DNA from: Lachnospiraceae bacterium UBA7205
GTDB lineage: Bacteria > Bacillota > Clostridia > Lachnospirales > Lachnospiraceae
Assembly: GCA_002490665.1 (NCBI GenBank)
Contig: DKUL01000003.1
Coordinates: 69,779-133,778, forward strand
Length of the DNA stretch: 64,000 bases
Direction of reading: 5' to 3'
Made by a program: the position numbers and the translations under genes. This document shows, one piece after another, positions 52,035 through 59,320 of this stretch; the first letter of the stretch is position 1, and every line of letters starts with the position of its first letter. Below the pieces are notes generated by a model, which saw only the letters and a list, made by a program, of their open reading frames with translations, was not told the origin of the DNA and ran no database searches.

Positions 52035-52064
52035 TTGCACAATATCGACAATATATGGTAAAAT
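52035..52064 (+). promoter_or_regulatory. Possible promoter of chemoreceptor gene
   Basis: TTGCAC (52035-52040), 18-bp spacer, TAAAAT (52059-52064). A nearby GCCGAAAA (52084) resembles a sigma-28 -10 box but no properly spaced TAAA precedes it. Confidence 0.4.
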
Positions 52065-52156
52065 ATTGACGGATATACTGGCGGCCGAAAACTTTGACCG
52101 CTCGGTATAAAGTTAGCATTGTCTGCAATGCAAAGTAAAAATGGGGGATTTTTATC

Positions 52157-54148
52157 ATGAGAACGAGTAAAATTGCAGGAAGCGGCGAGCCATCAAAGCG
52201 CAGCATTAAACAGATTATTATCCGTTATGTCACGCAGCTTTCCATTTCGCTGGGGGTGATACTGGTCATCCTGATGATTGCGGCATCCCTGCGGTCAACG
52301 TCTTCTGTGCTTCGCGACAATCTGAGAATCACGGCACGGATTTCCGCGCAGAACATCAGCTCCAATATCCATCTGCTGGTGGACAGGATGGACAACATGG
52401 CACAGAAACCAGAGTGGTTCGGCGCGGGCATGGCAGAGACAGATATGCAGCAGCTGATTGACCAGTGTGAGGAGCGGGTGGAGTTTGTGTGGATTGCCGC
52501 TTACGATACCGCGGGCACAAAGCTGTATGGCGACAGCGATGCGCCGTCATCTATCGCCGGAAAGGATTATTATGACTATCTGATACGGACACAGAACCTG
52601 ACGGTTGGAAGACCGGAGCGTTACAATGGGCTCTGGCAGCTCAGCGTGGGAATTCCGATTTTGAACGGGGATGGGGACATTTCATTTTATCTGATTGGCA
52701 GTTATAAATATGACATGCTCAACGACGTGCTGTCAAACATCAATATCGGCGCCAGGGGCATTGCGTATATCGTGGACGGAGAGGGAAACATTATTGCGGA
52801 CAAAAATATGGCGGACATGGAGCAGGCAAGAAACCTGTATGAGATGTATGGCTCTGGCGGAAACCGGCGCGCGTTCGATGACATGCTGGATTTACGCACC
52901 GACGTGACAGCTGTTTTTTTGAAGGGGGTTCATCACTATATGGCATATTCCCCGATTGCCGGCACAAACTGGACACTGGTGATTGCTGCGCCCGGCGCTG
53001 ATTTCATGGGAACCCTGGTGTGGTCTGTTGTCTTAAGCATACTGGCGATCATCGGGCTTCAGGTGTACACGACAAAACGAACCGTCCGGATTGCCGACCA
53101 GATATCCGGGTCGCTCTCGCACGCGACGGACCGCCTTGCGCTGCTTGCGGCAGGAAACCTCAGGGAGGAGGTTGTCTTTGCGGATAATAACCAGGAGGCA
53201 GAGGTTCTGACGTCAGCGCTTTCAAGCACGGTTGCCAGCCTTTCTACATATATCGACAATATTACTGGCTATTTGGGACGACTTTCGTCAGGGGATTATT
53301 CGATGCAGGTCGAGGGGGTGTTTGATGGTGATTTTGCGGCGATACGGGAGTCGATGGTGCTGATTACGGATGCACTGAACCAGACGATGCACCGCATCCA
53401 GCAGGCATCGGATGCAGTCCGGAGCAATTCGTCGGAGACGACGGCATATGCAAAGAAGCTGTACGATGGCTCGCTCGAACAGTCGGATGCGCTGAACCGC
53501 CTTACAGGAAAAATGGAACTTATCACAGATAAGACGGACGAGATTGACGGGAATGCGCAGCGCGTCAAGGAGAGCGCAGGCGCGGCTAAGGAGCGCGTGG
53601 ACGAAGGACAGCGGCAAATGGGGGACATGCTGGAGATGATGGACAGCATCCACCGCGACATGCAGGAGATTATCACCATCAGCCAGCTGATAGAGGACAT
53701 TTCCTCCCAGACAAGCCTGTTGTCCCTGAATGCATCAATTGAGGCGGCACGTGCAGGGGACGCGGGAAAAGGCTTTGCGGTCGTGGCGCAGGAAATCGGG
53801 CAGCTGGCACAGCAGACGGCGGCAGCGCTTGAAAAAACAAGTGCAATCATCGGCAAGGCAAATGTGTCAATTGACCAGGGGATGCGTGCCGCGCAGGATA
53901 CTGCGGATTCCTTCCGCAAGGTCAGCCAGGCAACCAATGAGTTTACGGAAATTTCCGACAACCTGATTCAGATAACCATGCAGCAGAAGGAGGCGATTGA
54001 CATGGCGTCGCAGGAAGTGCGCACAGTCCTGTCAATCGCGGACACGAACCAGCAGTTTGCGCGGGAGACGGATGAGACAGCGGCGGTGTCGATGAAGCAG
54101 GTGGAGGAGCTTGAGCAGATTGTCTCCATGGTAAAGCTGCGGGTGTGA
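52157..54148 (+). CDS. Methyl-accepting chemotaxis protein with periplasmic-type Cache sensor
   Basis: 663 residues. Helix 1 about 24-46, double-Cache sensor about 47-280 (VWIAAYDTAGTKLYGDSDAPSSIAGKDYYDYLI, GRPERYNGLWQLSVGIPIL), helix 2 about 283-302, HAMP, then a signalling domain with the hairpin tip ISSQTSLLSLNASIEAARAGDAGKGFAVVAQEIGQLAQQT around residues 514-553. It signals through CheA/CheW, so the organism is expected to be motile. Cache ligands cannot be read from sequence. The next gene, an FMN-binding lipoprotein, starts 116 bp downstream on the same strand. Confidence 0.94.
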   Translation: MRTSKIAGSGEPSKRSIKQIIIRYVTQLSISLGVILVILMIAASLRSTSSVLRDNLRITARISAQNISSNIHLLVDRMDNMAQKPEWFGAGMAETDMQQLIDQCEERVEFVWIAAYDTAGTKLYGDSDAPSSIAGKDYYDYLIRTQNLTVGRPERYNGLWQLSVGIPILNGDGDISFYLIGSYKYDMLNDVLSNINIGARGIAYIVDGEGNIIADKNMADMEQARNLYEMYGSGGNRRAFDDMLDLRTDVTAVFLKGVHHYMAYSPIAGTNWTLVIAAPGADFMGTLVWSVVLSILAIIGLQVYTTKRTVRIADQISGSLSHATDRLALLAAGNLREEVVFADNNQEAEVLTSALSSTVASLSTYIDNITGYLGRLSSGDYSMQVEGVFDGDFAAIRESMVLITDALNQTMHRIQQASDAVRSNSSETTAYAKKLYDGSLEQSDALNRLTGKMELITDKTDEIDGNAQRVKESAGAAKERVDEGQRQMGDMLEMMDSIHRDMQEIITISQLIEDISSQTSLLSLNASIEAARAGDAGKGFAVVAQEIGQLAQQTAAALEKTSAIIGKANVSIDQGMRAAQDTADSFRKVSQATNEFTEISDNLIQITMQQKEAIDMASQEVRTVLSIADTNQQFARETDETAAVSMKQVEELEQIVSMVKLRV

Positions 54149-54263
54149 CCATTATGCAGGAATCGCAGGGCATGGCAGAGGGCAGATGCGACTGCCGGCA
54201 GCAGGATGGCGAAGGCCGAGCTGTTGTGTCTGTCATAAGGTATGTGTCAGGAGGGTGTATCGG

Positions 54264-54716
54264 ATGAATCATTTATATAGGAAAGCAGCAGCCATATTGG
54301 CGGTAGTTCTTATCATGGCGGGGCTGTCCGCAGGCTGCGGCAGCACAAACCGGCTAAAGGACGGTTTTTATACCGCAGAGATGGCGGAATTTTCCCACGG
54401 ATGGGAGGAATACCTGATTATACAGGTAAAGGACAACAAGATTGTGTCCGCGGAGTTTAATGCCAGGAATGAGAGCGGCTTTATCAAGGCATGGGATAAT
54501 TCCTACATGAAAAATATGATGTCAGTGCAGGGGACATATCCAAACAAATATACGCGGGAATATGTGCAGCAGCTGATTGACGGCCAGGCGGACATGGAAG
54601 TGGATGCAGTGACAGGTGCCAGCCACTCCGGGCAGAATTTTGAGAAACTCGTCGCGGCGGTGTTAAGGCAGGCGGAGGCGGGAGACTCGTCGACAGCGGT
54701 TGTGGAAACTGAGTAG
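54264..54716 (+). CDS. FMN-binding (flavinylated) lipoprotein
   Basis: 150 residues; the start at 54264 has GGAGGG upstream, and a longer form is unsupported. Lipoprotein signal ending SAGC (Cys25). The FMN-binding domain follows: LKDGFYTAEMAEFSHGWEEYLIIQVKDNKIVSAEF, then the attachment motif DAVTGASHSGQNFEKLV, where the Thr or Ser in the TGAS region is the expected FMN-phosphate attachment site. Such proteins carry covalent FMN on the outside of the membrane in Rnf-like or extracellular electron transfer. The stop codon is inside a 19-base stretch shared with repeat family B. Confidence 0.85.
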   Translation: MNHLYRKAAAILAVVLIMAGLSAGCGSTNRLKDGFYTAEMAEFSHGWEEYLIIQVKDNKIVSAEFNARNESGFIKAWDNSYMKNMMSVQGTYPNKYTREYVQQLIDGQADMEVDAVTGASHSGQNFEKLVAAVLRQAEAGDSSTAVVETE

Positions 54717-54729
54717 GGGAATGACCTTC
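54711..54729. repeat. Repeat family B, half copy
   Basis: GAGTAGGGGAATGACCTTC, identical over 19 bases to 6547-6565, overlapping the stop codon of the FMN-binding gene; the right arm has decayed. Confidence 0.65.
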
Positions 54730-54763
54730 GGTACCTATAAGACGGGATTGGAAATGTTTTCGG

Positions 54764-54795
54764 GAAATGGCGTAGCTTTCGGGCTATGCCGTTTC
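54764..54795 (+). terminator. Stem-loop upstream of the RR-HK-ABC cassette
   Basis: GAAATGGCGTAG (54764-54775) pairs with CTATGCCGTTTC (54784-54795), 12 bp with two G-T pairs, followed by TCCGTTTT. Confidence 0.6.
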
Positions 54796-54874
54796 TCCGT
54801 TTTGCAGGTCATTTAGGAAAGGATGCAAAAAAGCCGATTGACGGGGGAATGAAACAAGGAAAGGGGTACAACGA

Positions 54875-55570
54875 ATGAAACGATTATTTTTACTGGAAGA
54901 TGATTTAAGCTTAATCAACGGACTGTCCTTTGCCGTAAAAAAGGAAGGATTTGAAATAGATGTTGCCCGTACCATACTGGATGCTGATACATTATGGGTA
55001 AATGATAAATATGATTTGGTCATTCTGGACGTATCGCTTCCCGATGGTTCCGGATTTGATTTTTGCCAAAAGATACGTCAGACTTCAAAGGTGCCTGTCA
55101 TATTTCTTACGGCTGCTGACGAAGAAACAGATATTATTATGGGGCTTGATATTGGGGGCGACGATTATATTACAAAGCCTTTCAAACTGGCAGTATTTAT
55201 GTCAAGGATTAACGCGTTGCTCCGCAGAAGTGAAAATTTCAATACCACCGTTACGGAACTCAACTCCGGCGATATCAGCATCAGGCTTCTAAAAGGCGAG
55301 GTTTATAAACGGGGGAAGCTGCTTGACCTGACCGCGAGTGAATATAAATTGTTATGCCTGTTTATGGAATCCCCCGACCAGATACTTTCCCCCGACCAGA
55401 TTTTAGGAAAGCTATGGGATTGCAACGAGAATTATATAGACAATAATTCCGTTACCGTATACATCCGCAGGCTTCGTGCCAAAATTGAGGACAATCCGGG
55501 AGATCCCAAAAGAATTATTACCGTCCGCGGCATGGGCTACAAATGGAATACAAAGGAGCAGGGCATATGA
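54875..55570 (+). CDS. OmpR-family response regulator
   Basis: 231 residues: receiver domain (FLLEDDLSLINGLSFAVKKEGF, phospho-acceptor Asp52 in VILDVSLPDGSG, Thr in FLTAADEE, Lys in YITKPFKL), then an OmpR winged helix (LTASEYKLLCLFMESPDQILSPDQIL, ending VTVYIRRLRAKIEDNP...GYKW, about residues 145-226). AAAGGGG precedes the ATG. It forms an ATGA-overlapping operon with the kinase, and lies upstream of an ABC ATPase and FtsX-type permease, the arrangement of BceRS/VraRS-like peptide sensing and resistance modules. Base composition looks lower in GC than the flanks. Confidence 0.93.
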   Translation: MKRLFLLEDDLSLINGLSFAVKKEGFEIDVARTILDADTLWVNDKYDLVILDVSLPDGSGFDFCQKIRQTSKVPVIFLTAADEETDIIMGLDIGGDDYITKPFKLAVFMSRINALLRRSENFNTTVTELNSGDISIRLLKGEVYKRGKLLDLTASEYKLLCLFMESPDQILSPDQILGKLWDCNENYIDNNSVTVYIRRLRAKIEDNPGDPKRIITVRGMGYKWNTKEQGI

Positions 55571-56613
55571 CAAAAATATTTGCAGATAGAAAAATCAAAA
55601 TGCTTTTTGCCTGTATTTTTTTTGCTATCGTGTTTTTTACGTTGATTTCAGCATTGCTGGTGATTTTCAAGGTTGGAAATACGGCGTACTACATCATAGT
55701 CTGCAGCGTATGTATGGGAGCCATAATATTGCTGCTTTGCTATGGGTATTTCATGGAACAGCATAAAATCATGGAAACTGCCATATCGCAGATTACAGAA
55801 TATATGGCTGGCAACAAAGATGTTTCTATTGAGAGCAACGACGAGGGCGAACTATACAGGCTGTTCCATGAAGTTAATTCGTTAGCTGCAATCTTAAACG
55901 CTCACGCAGAAAACGAAAAAAACGCAAAGAAATTTTTGCGCGATACGATATCCGACATTTCGCACCAGTTAAAAACGCCGCTTGCCGCCCTTAATATTTA
56001 TAATGGGCTGATACAGGACGAAGCAAAAGAAAAAGAACTTCCGACAATACGGGAATTTAGCCTGCTGTCCGAACAGGAGCTTGACCGTATGGAAACACTG
56101 GTACAAAACCTTTTGAAAATCACAAAACTGGACGCGGGTACAATAATATTGGAAAAAACGTTGGAAAATGTGTCTGAAATTGCAGAGGACACAAAAAGAC
56201 ATTTCCTGTTCCGCGCCGGACAGGAGGGAAAAGAAATCTGTTTGTCGGGCAATGAAGAAATTACACTTTTATGTGACCGTAACTGGATAATCGAAGCTGT
56301 CGGTAACCTTGTAAAGAACGCCCTTGACCACACAGAAAAAGGCGGATTCATCCGCATTGAGTGGCGGGCGTTCACTTCTATTGTCCAGATAACCGTAAAG
56401 GATAACGGAAGCGGCATACACCCGGAGGACTTACACCATATTTTTAAGCGGTTTTACCGGAGCCGTTTTTCCAAGGACACACAGGGCATAGGGCTTGGTC
56501 TGTCACTCACAAAGGCGATTGTGGAAGCCCATAATGGGACGATTGAAGTTGACAGCACATTGGGTGAAGGAACCTCTTTTGCAATAAATTTTCTTAACCC
56601 TACAAAATTGTAG
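55567..56613 (+). CDS. Sensor histidine kinase of the RR-HK-ABC cassette
   Basis: 348 residues; the start at 55567 overlaps the regulator stop (ATGA). Two helices (about 10-32 and 36-60) with almost no extracytoplasmic loop, then a HAMP-like linker, the phospho-acceptor ISHQLKTPLAALNIY (His133) and a HATPase domain (NLVKNALDHTEKGG, DNGSGIHPEDL, GIGLGLSLTKAIVEAHNG). Intramembrane-sensing kinases of this layout take their signal from the partner ABC transporter, so the downstream permease may be the real sensor. The stop codon lies inside a 16-bp inverted repeat. Confidence 0.92.
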   Translation: MTKIFADRKIKMLFACIFFAIVFFTLISALLVIFKVGNTAYYIIVCSVCMGAIILLLCYGYFMEQHKIMETAISQITEYMAGNKDVSIESNDEGELYRLFHEVNSLAAILNAHAENEKNAKKFLRDTISDISHQLKTPLAALNIYNGLIQDEAKEKELPTIREFSLLSEQELDRMETLVQNLLKITKLDAGTIILEKTLENVSEIAEDTKRHFLFRAGQEGKEICLSGNEEITLLCDRNWIIEAVGNLVKNALDHTEKGGFIRIEWRAFTSIVQITVKDNGSGIHPEDLHHIFKRFYRSRFSKDTQGIGLGLSLTKAIVEAHNGTIEVDSTLGEGTSFAINFLNPTKL

Positions 56614-56651
56614 GCTGATTGTAATGTTGATGTAGGATTTCTCTGCTATAT
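56599..56651 (+). promoter_or_regulatory. Possible operator and promoter of the ABC-permease genes
   Basis: CCTACAAAATTGTAGG (56599-56614) is an inverted repeat, and TGTAGG recurs at 56631-56636, 22 bp after the first. TATATT (56646-56651) is a plausible -10 with no consensus -35, as expected for promoters driven by a bound response regulator. Confidence 0.5.
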
Positions 56652-56684
56652 TGGGACCATCAAAACAGAAAGAGGTGTTTACAC

Positions 56685-57368
56685 ATGGACTTATTGGAAG
56701 TCAGCAATATCTGTAAAACTTACGGAAGCGGCGAAACCGCCGTACACGCTTTGAAAAAAGTCAGCTTTTCCGTTCCAAAGGGCGAGTATGTGGCTATCGT
56801 CGGGGAATCCGGCTCCGGTAAAAGCACGCTGCTCAACATGATAGGCGCACTTGACACGCCTACGTCCGGTAAAGTCAAGGTTGGCGGCAAGGATATTTTT
56901 TCCATGAACGACAGCAGTCTTACCGTTTTCCGCCGTAGAAATATCGGGTTTATTTTTCAGGCGTTCAATCTTATACCGGAGCTTACCGTTGAGCAAAATA
57001 TTATTTTCCCGGTACTGCTTGACTACCAGAAGCCTGACAAAAAGTATCTGGAAGAACTGCTTGCTGTCCTTCATCTGAAAGAGCGCCGTAACCATTTGCC
57101 GAGCCAGTTATCCGGCGGGCAGCAGCAGCGCGTGGCAATCGGGCGCGCCCTCATCACACGTCCGTCGTTAATCCTTGCCGACGAACCGACGGGCAATCTT
57201 GACACGCAGAACAGCAGCGAAGTCATTGCCCTGCTGAAAGAAGCGTCAAGGAAGTATGAACAAACCATTATTATGATTACCCATAGCAGGAGCAATGCAC
57301 AGAGCGCAGACCGAATATTGCAGGTATCGGACGGTATTCTGACCGATTTGGGGAGGTGTCGCGAATGA
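56685..57368 (+). CDS. ABC ATPase, MacB/BceA type
   Basis: 227 residues: Walker A GESGSGKST, Q-loop FIFQAFNLIPELTVEQNI, signature LSGGQQQRVAIGRALI, Walker B LILADEPTGNLDT, switch His in ITHSR. This is the MacB/LolD/BceA class that powers FtsX-type permeases (mechanotransmission or peptide removal). GAAAGAGG lies upstream. Its stop overlaps the start of the permease gene. Confidence 0.94.
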   Translation: MDLLEVSNICKTYGSGETAVHALKKVSFSVPKGEYVAIVGESGSGKSTLLNMIGALDTPTSGKVKVGGKDIFSMNDSSLTVFRRRNIGFIFQAFNLIPELTVEQNIIFPVLLDYQKPDKKYLEELLAVLHLKERRNHLPSQLSGGQQQRVAIGRALITRPSLILADEPTGNLDTQNSSEVIALLKEASRKYEQTIIMITHSRSNAQSADRILQVSDGILTDLGRCRE

Positions 57369-59167
57369 AGAGCTATTTAAGCCTTATCCCGCTTTCTGCA
57401 AAAGTGAGGAAACGGCAGAACAGAATGACGCTATTGTGCATTGTATTTGCCGTTTTTTTAGTAACGTCTATTTTCAGTATGGCTGACATGGGGTTTCAAA
57501 TGGAGCAGGCAAGGCTGTTAGAAAAACATAGAAACATGACCATTCAAGACATGCTGAACGGTTCAATGGCACAGACGCTGTTCTTAACGGCGGCAGTATT
57601 ATTTTTACTGGTGCTAATAGCGGGTGTCCTGATGATCTCAAGCACCTTAAACACTACTGTAACCCAGAGGACAAGGTTTTTTGGAATGATGCGCTGCATT
57701 GGAATGAGCAAGGAACAGATTGTCCGCTTTGTAAGGCTGGAAGCCCTGAACTGGTGTAAAACGGCGGTTCCTGTCGGCATCGTACTTGGAATTATATTCA
57801 CATGGGGGCTATGTGCTGTATTACGGTTCCTTGTTGGTGAAGAATTTTCTAATATTCCGCTTTTCGGAATTAGTATAATAGGCATTATCAGCGGAGCTGC
57901 AGCAGGGGTTATTACAGTGCTGCTTGCCGCAGGCTCTCCTGCCAGACGTGCCGCAAAGGTATCTCCCGTTACAGCAGTTTCCGGGGATTTAGAAAATCCC
58001 AGACAGCCGCGTCATGCAGTAAATACACATAGTTTCAGAATTGAAACGGCCCTTGGCATTCATCATGCAGTGGCAGCAAAGAAAAATTTAATGCTTATCG
58101 CGGGTTCTTTTGCGCTGAGCATTATTCTGTTTTTAAGCTTTTTGGTGCTGATAGATTTTATTGGCTATCTAATACCGCAATCGTCAGGTACTGCTGACAT
58201 AAGTATTTCAAGCGGTGACGGAGCGAATTCAATAGACAAAGAATTGCTTGATACGGTTAACGGCATGGAGGGTATCAAGCATGCCTTCGGGCGCAGAAGT
58301 AAGTTGGATGTTCCTGCGACAATAGGTGAAAATAATTGTATGATTGATATTATTTCCTATGATGAATTTGAATTGGAGTGCCTTTCAAAAGATAAACTAC
58401 TCAGGAAAGGCAGCAGGATTACAAAAGTATATGGTAGCAGCCAGTATGTACTTGCTACTTGGGATAAAGACAGCACATTGGAAATTGGCGATAAAATATG
58501 GGTAAACAATGAAGAACTTGAAATAGCCGGTTTATTAAAATATGACCCTTTCAGCAGTGACGGGATGACGAATGGCAAAGTTACGCTCATTACTTCCGGC
58601 GACGCGTTTATCCGTCTGACTGGTATTGCTGATTATTCGCTTCTTATGGTTCAGACAACAAACGACATATCGGAAGGTGAAATTGACGCAATCCGCAATA
58701 TGGCGGGTGGAAAGTATATTTTTAGTGATAGACGCGACGAGCGCACCACTGGCGTATATACGGCATTTGTATTTTGCGTGTATGGATTTCTGGCTATTAT
58801 TGCGCTGGTCGCAGTGCTCAATGTTATTAACCATATTTCCATGGGCGTATCTGCAAGAATAAAACAATATGGGGCAATGCGGGCGGTTGGAATGGACGAA
58901 CGGCAAGTTACCAGAATGATAGCCGCCGAAGCATTTACCTATGCGGCAACTGGCTGCATTGCAGGATGCGTGGTAGGCTTATTAATTAGTAAATGGCTCT
59001 ATAATTTTCTGATTAAGGCACATTTTAGCTATGCTGTCTGGAATGCTCCCATTGTCCCGCTTTTCGGAATATTGTTGTTCGTTTTTGCAACTGTAATTGC
59101 TGCAGTTTATGCTCCGGCAAAACGTATGCGCAATATGGAAATAACAGAAATAATAAACGAATTGTAA
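57365..59167 (+). CDS. FtsX-domain ABC permease of the resistance/sensing cassette
   Basis: 600 residues; the start at 57365 overlaps the ATPase stop (ATGA). It contains two FtsX-like membrane blocks: helices at about 22-42, 72-95, 130-160 and 165-200 (TTVTQRTRFFGMMRCIGMSKEQIVRFVRLEALNW), then helix about 235-258, a large extracytoplasmic domain (about 260-455) and a second FtsX block (VSARIKQYGAMRAVGMDERQVTRMIAAEAF, about 500-530) with four helices to the end. The layout is like BceB but somewhat shorter. It probably both exports or displaces antimicrobial peptides and signals to the upstream kinase. Confidence 0.9.
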   Translation: MKSYLSLIPLSAKVRKRQNRMTLLCIVFAVFLVTSIFSMADMGFQMEQARLLEKHRNMTIQDMLNGSMAQTLFLTAAVLFLLVLIAGVLMISSTLNTTVTQRTRFFGMMRCIGMSKEQIVRFVRLEALNWCKTAVPVGIVLGIIFTWGLCAVLRFLVGEEFSNIPLFGISIIGIISGAAAGVITVLLAAGSPARRAAKVSPVTAVSGDLENPRQPRHAVNTHSFRIETALGIHHAVAAKKNLMLIAGSFALSIILFLSFLVLIDFIGYLIPQSSGTADISISSGDGANSIDKELLDTVNGMEGIKHAFGRRSKLDVPATIGENNCMIDIISYDEFELECLSKDKLLRKGSRITKVYGSSQYVLATWDKDSTLEIGDKIWVNNEELEIAGLLKYDPFSSDGMTNGKVTLITSGDAFIRLTGIADYSLLMVQTTNDISEGEIDAIRNMAGGKYIFSDRRDERTTGVYTAFVFCVYGFLAIIALVAVLNVINHISMGVSARIKQYGAMRAVGMDERQVTRMIAAEAFTYAATGCIAGCVVGLLISKWLYNFLIKAHFSYAVWNAPIVPLFGILLFVFATVIAAVYAPAKRMRNMEITEIINEL

Positions 59168-59194
59168 TGGTTTTGGCACCTGACCGCCTTTTTC

Positions 59195-59245
59195 TGCACA
59201 CGGGCGTCCGAATGAAATATGTCAGCAGAGCTGGCGGACGCCCGG
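59195..59245. repeat. Palindromic repeat family A, copy 3 (inverted)
   Basis: 59195-59226 is the reverse complement of the 32-bp motif at 6511 and 6599 with two differences; GCTGGCGGACGCCCGG (59230-59245) is its inverted partner, as in copy 1. Confidence 0.75.
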
Positions 59246-59270
59246 TGCGCGGGTAGACATGATTGTGCAT

Positions 59271-59309
59271 CCCCATGCAGAGAAAGTGTGCTGCTGAAGC
59301 AGCGCATGG
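59271..59309. repeat. Palindromic repeat family C, copy 2
   Basis: CCATGC (59273-59278) with GCATGG (59304-59309) around a perfect inner stem GCTGCT/AGCAGC (59290-59303). Similar in length and order to 21848-21888. Confidence 0.6.
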
Positions 59310-59320
59310 TGAGATTTTTC

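Noticed and set aside
52081..52091. Sigma-28 promoter for the 52157 chemoreceptor
   Set aside because: GCCGAAAA is present, but the nearest TAAA lies 21 bp upstream instead of about 15.
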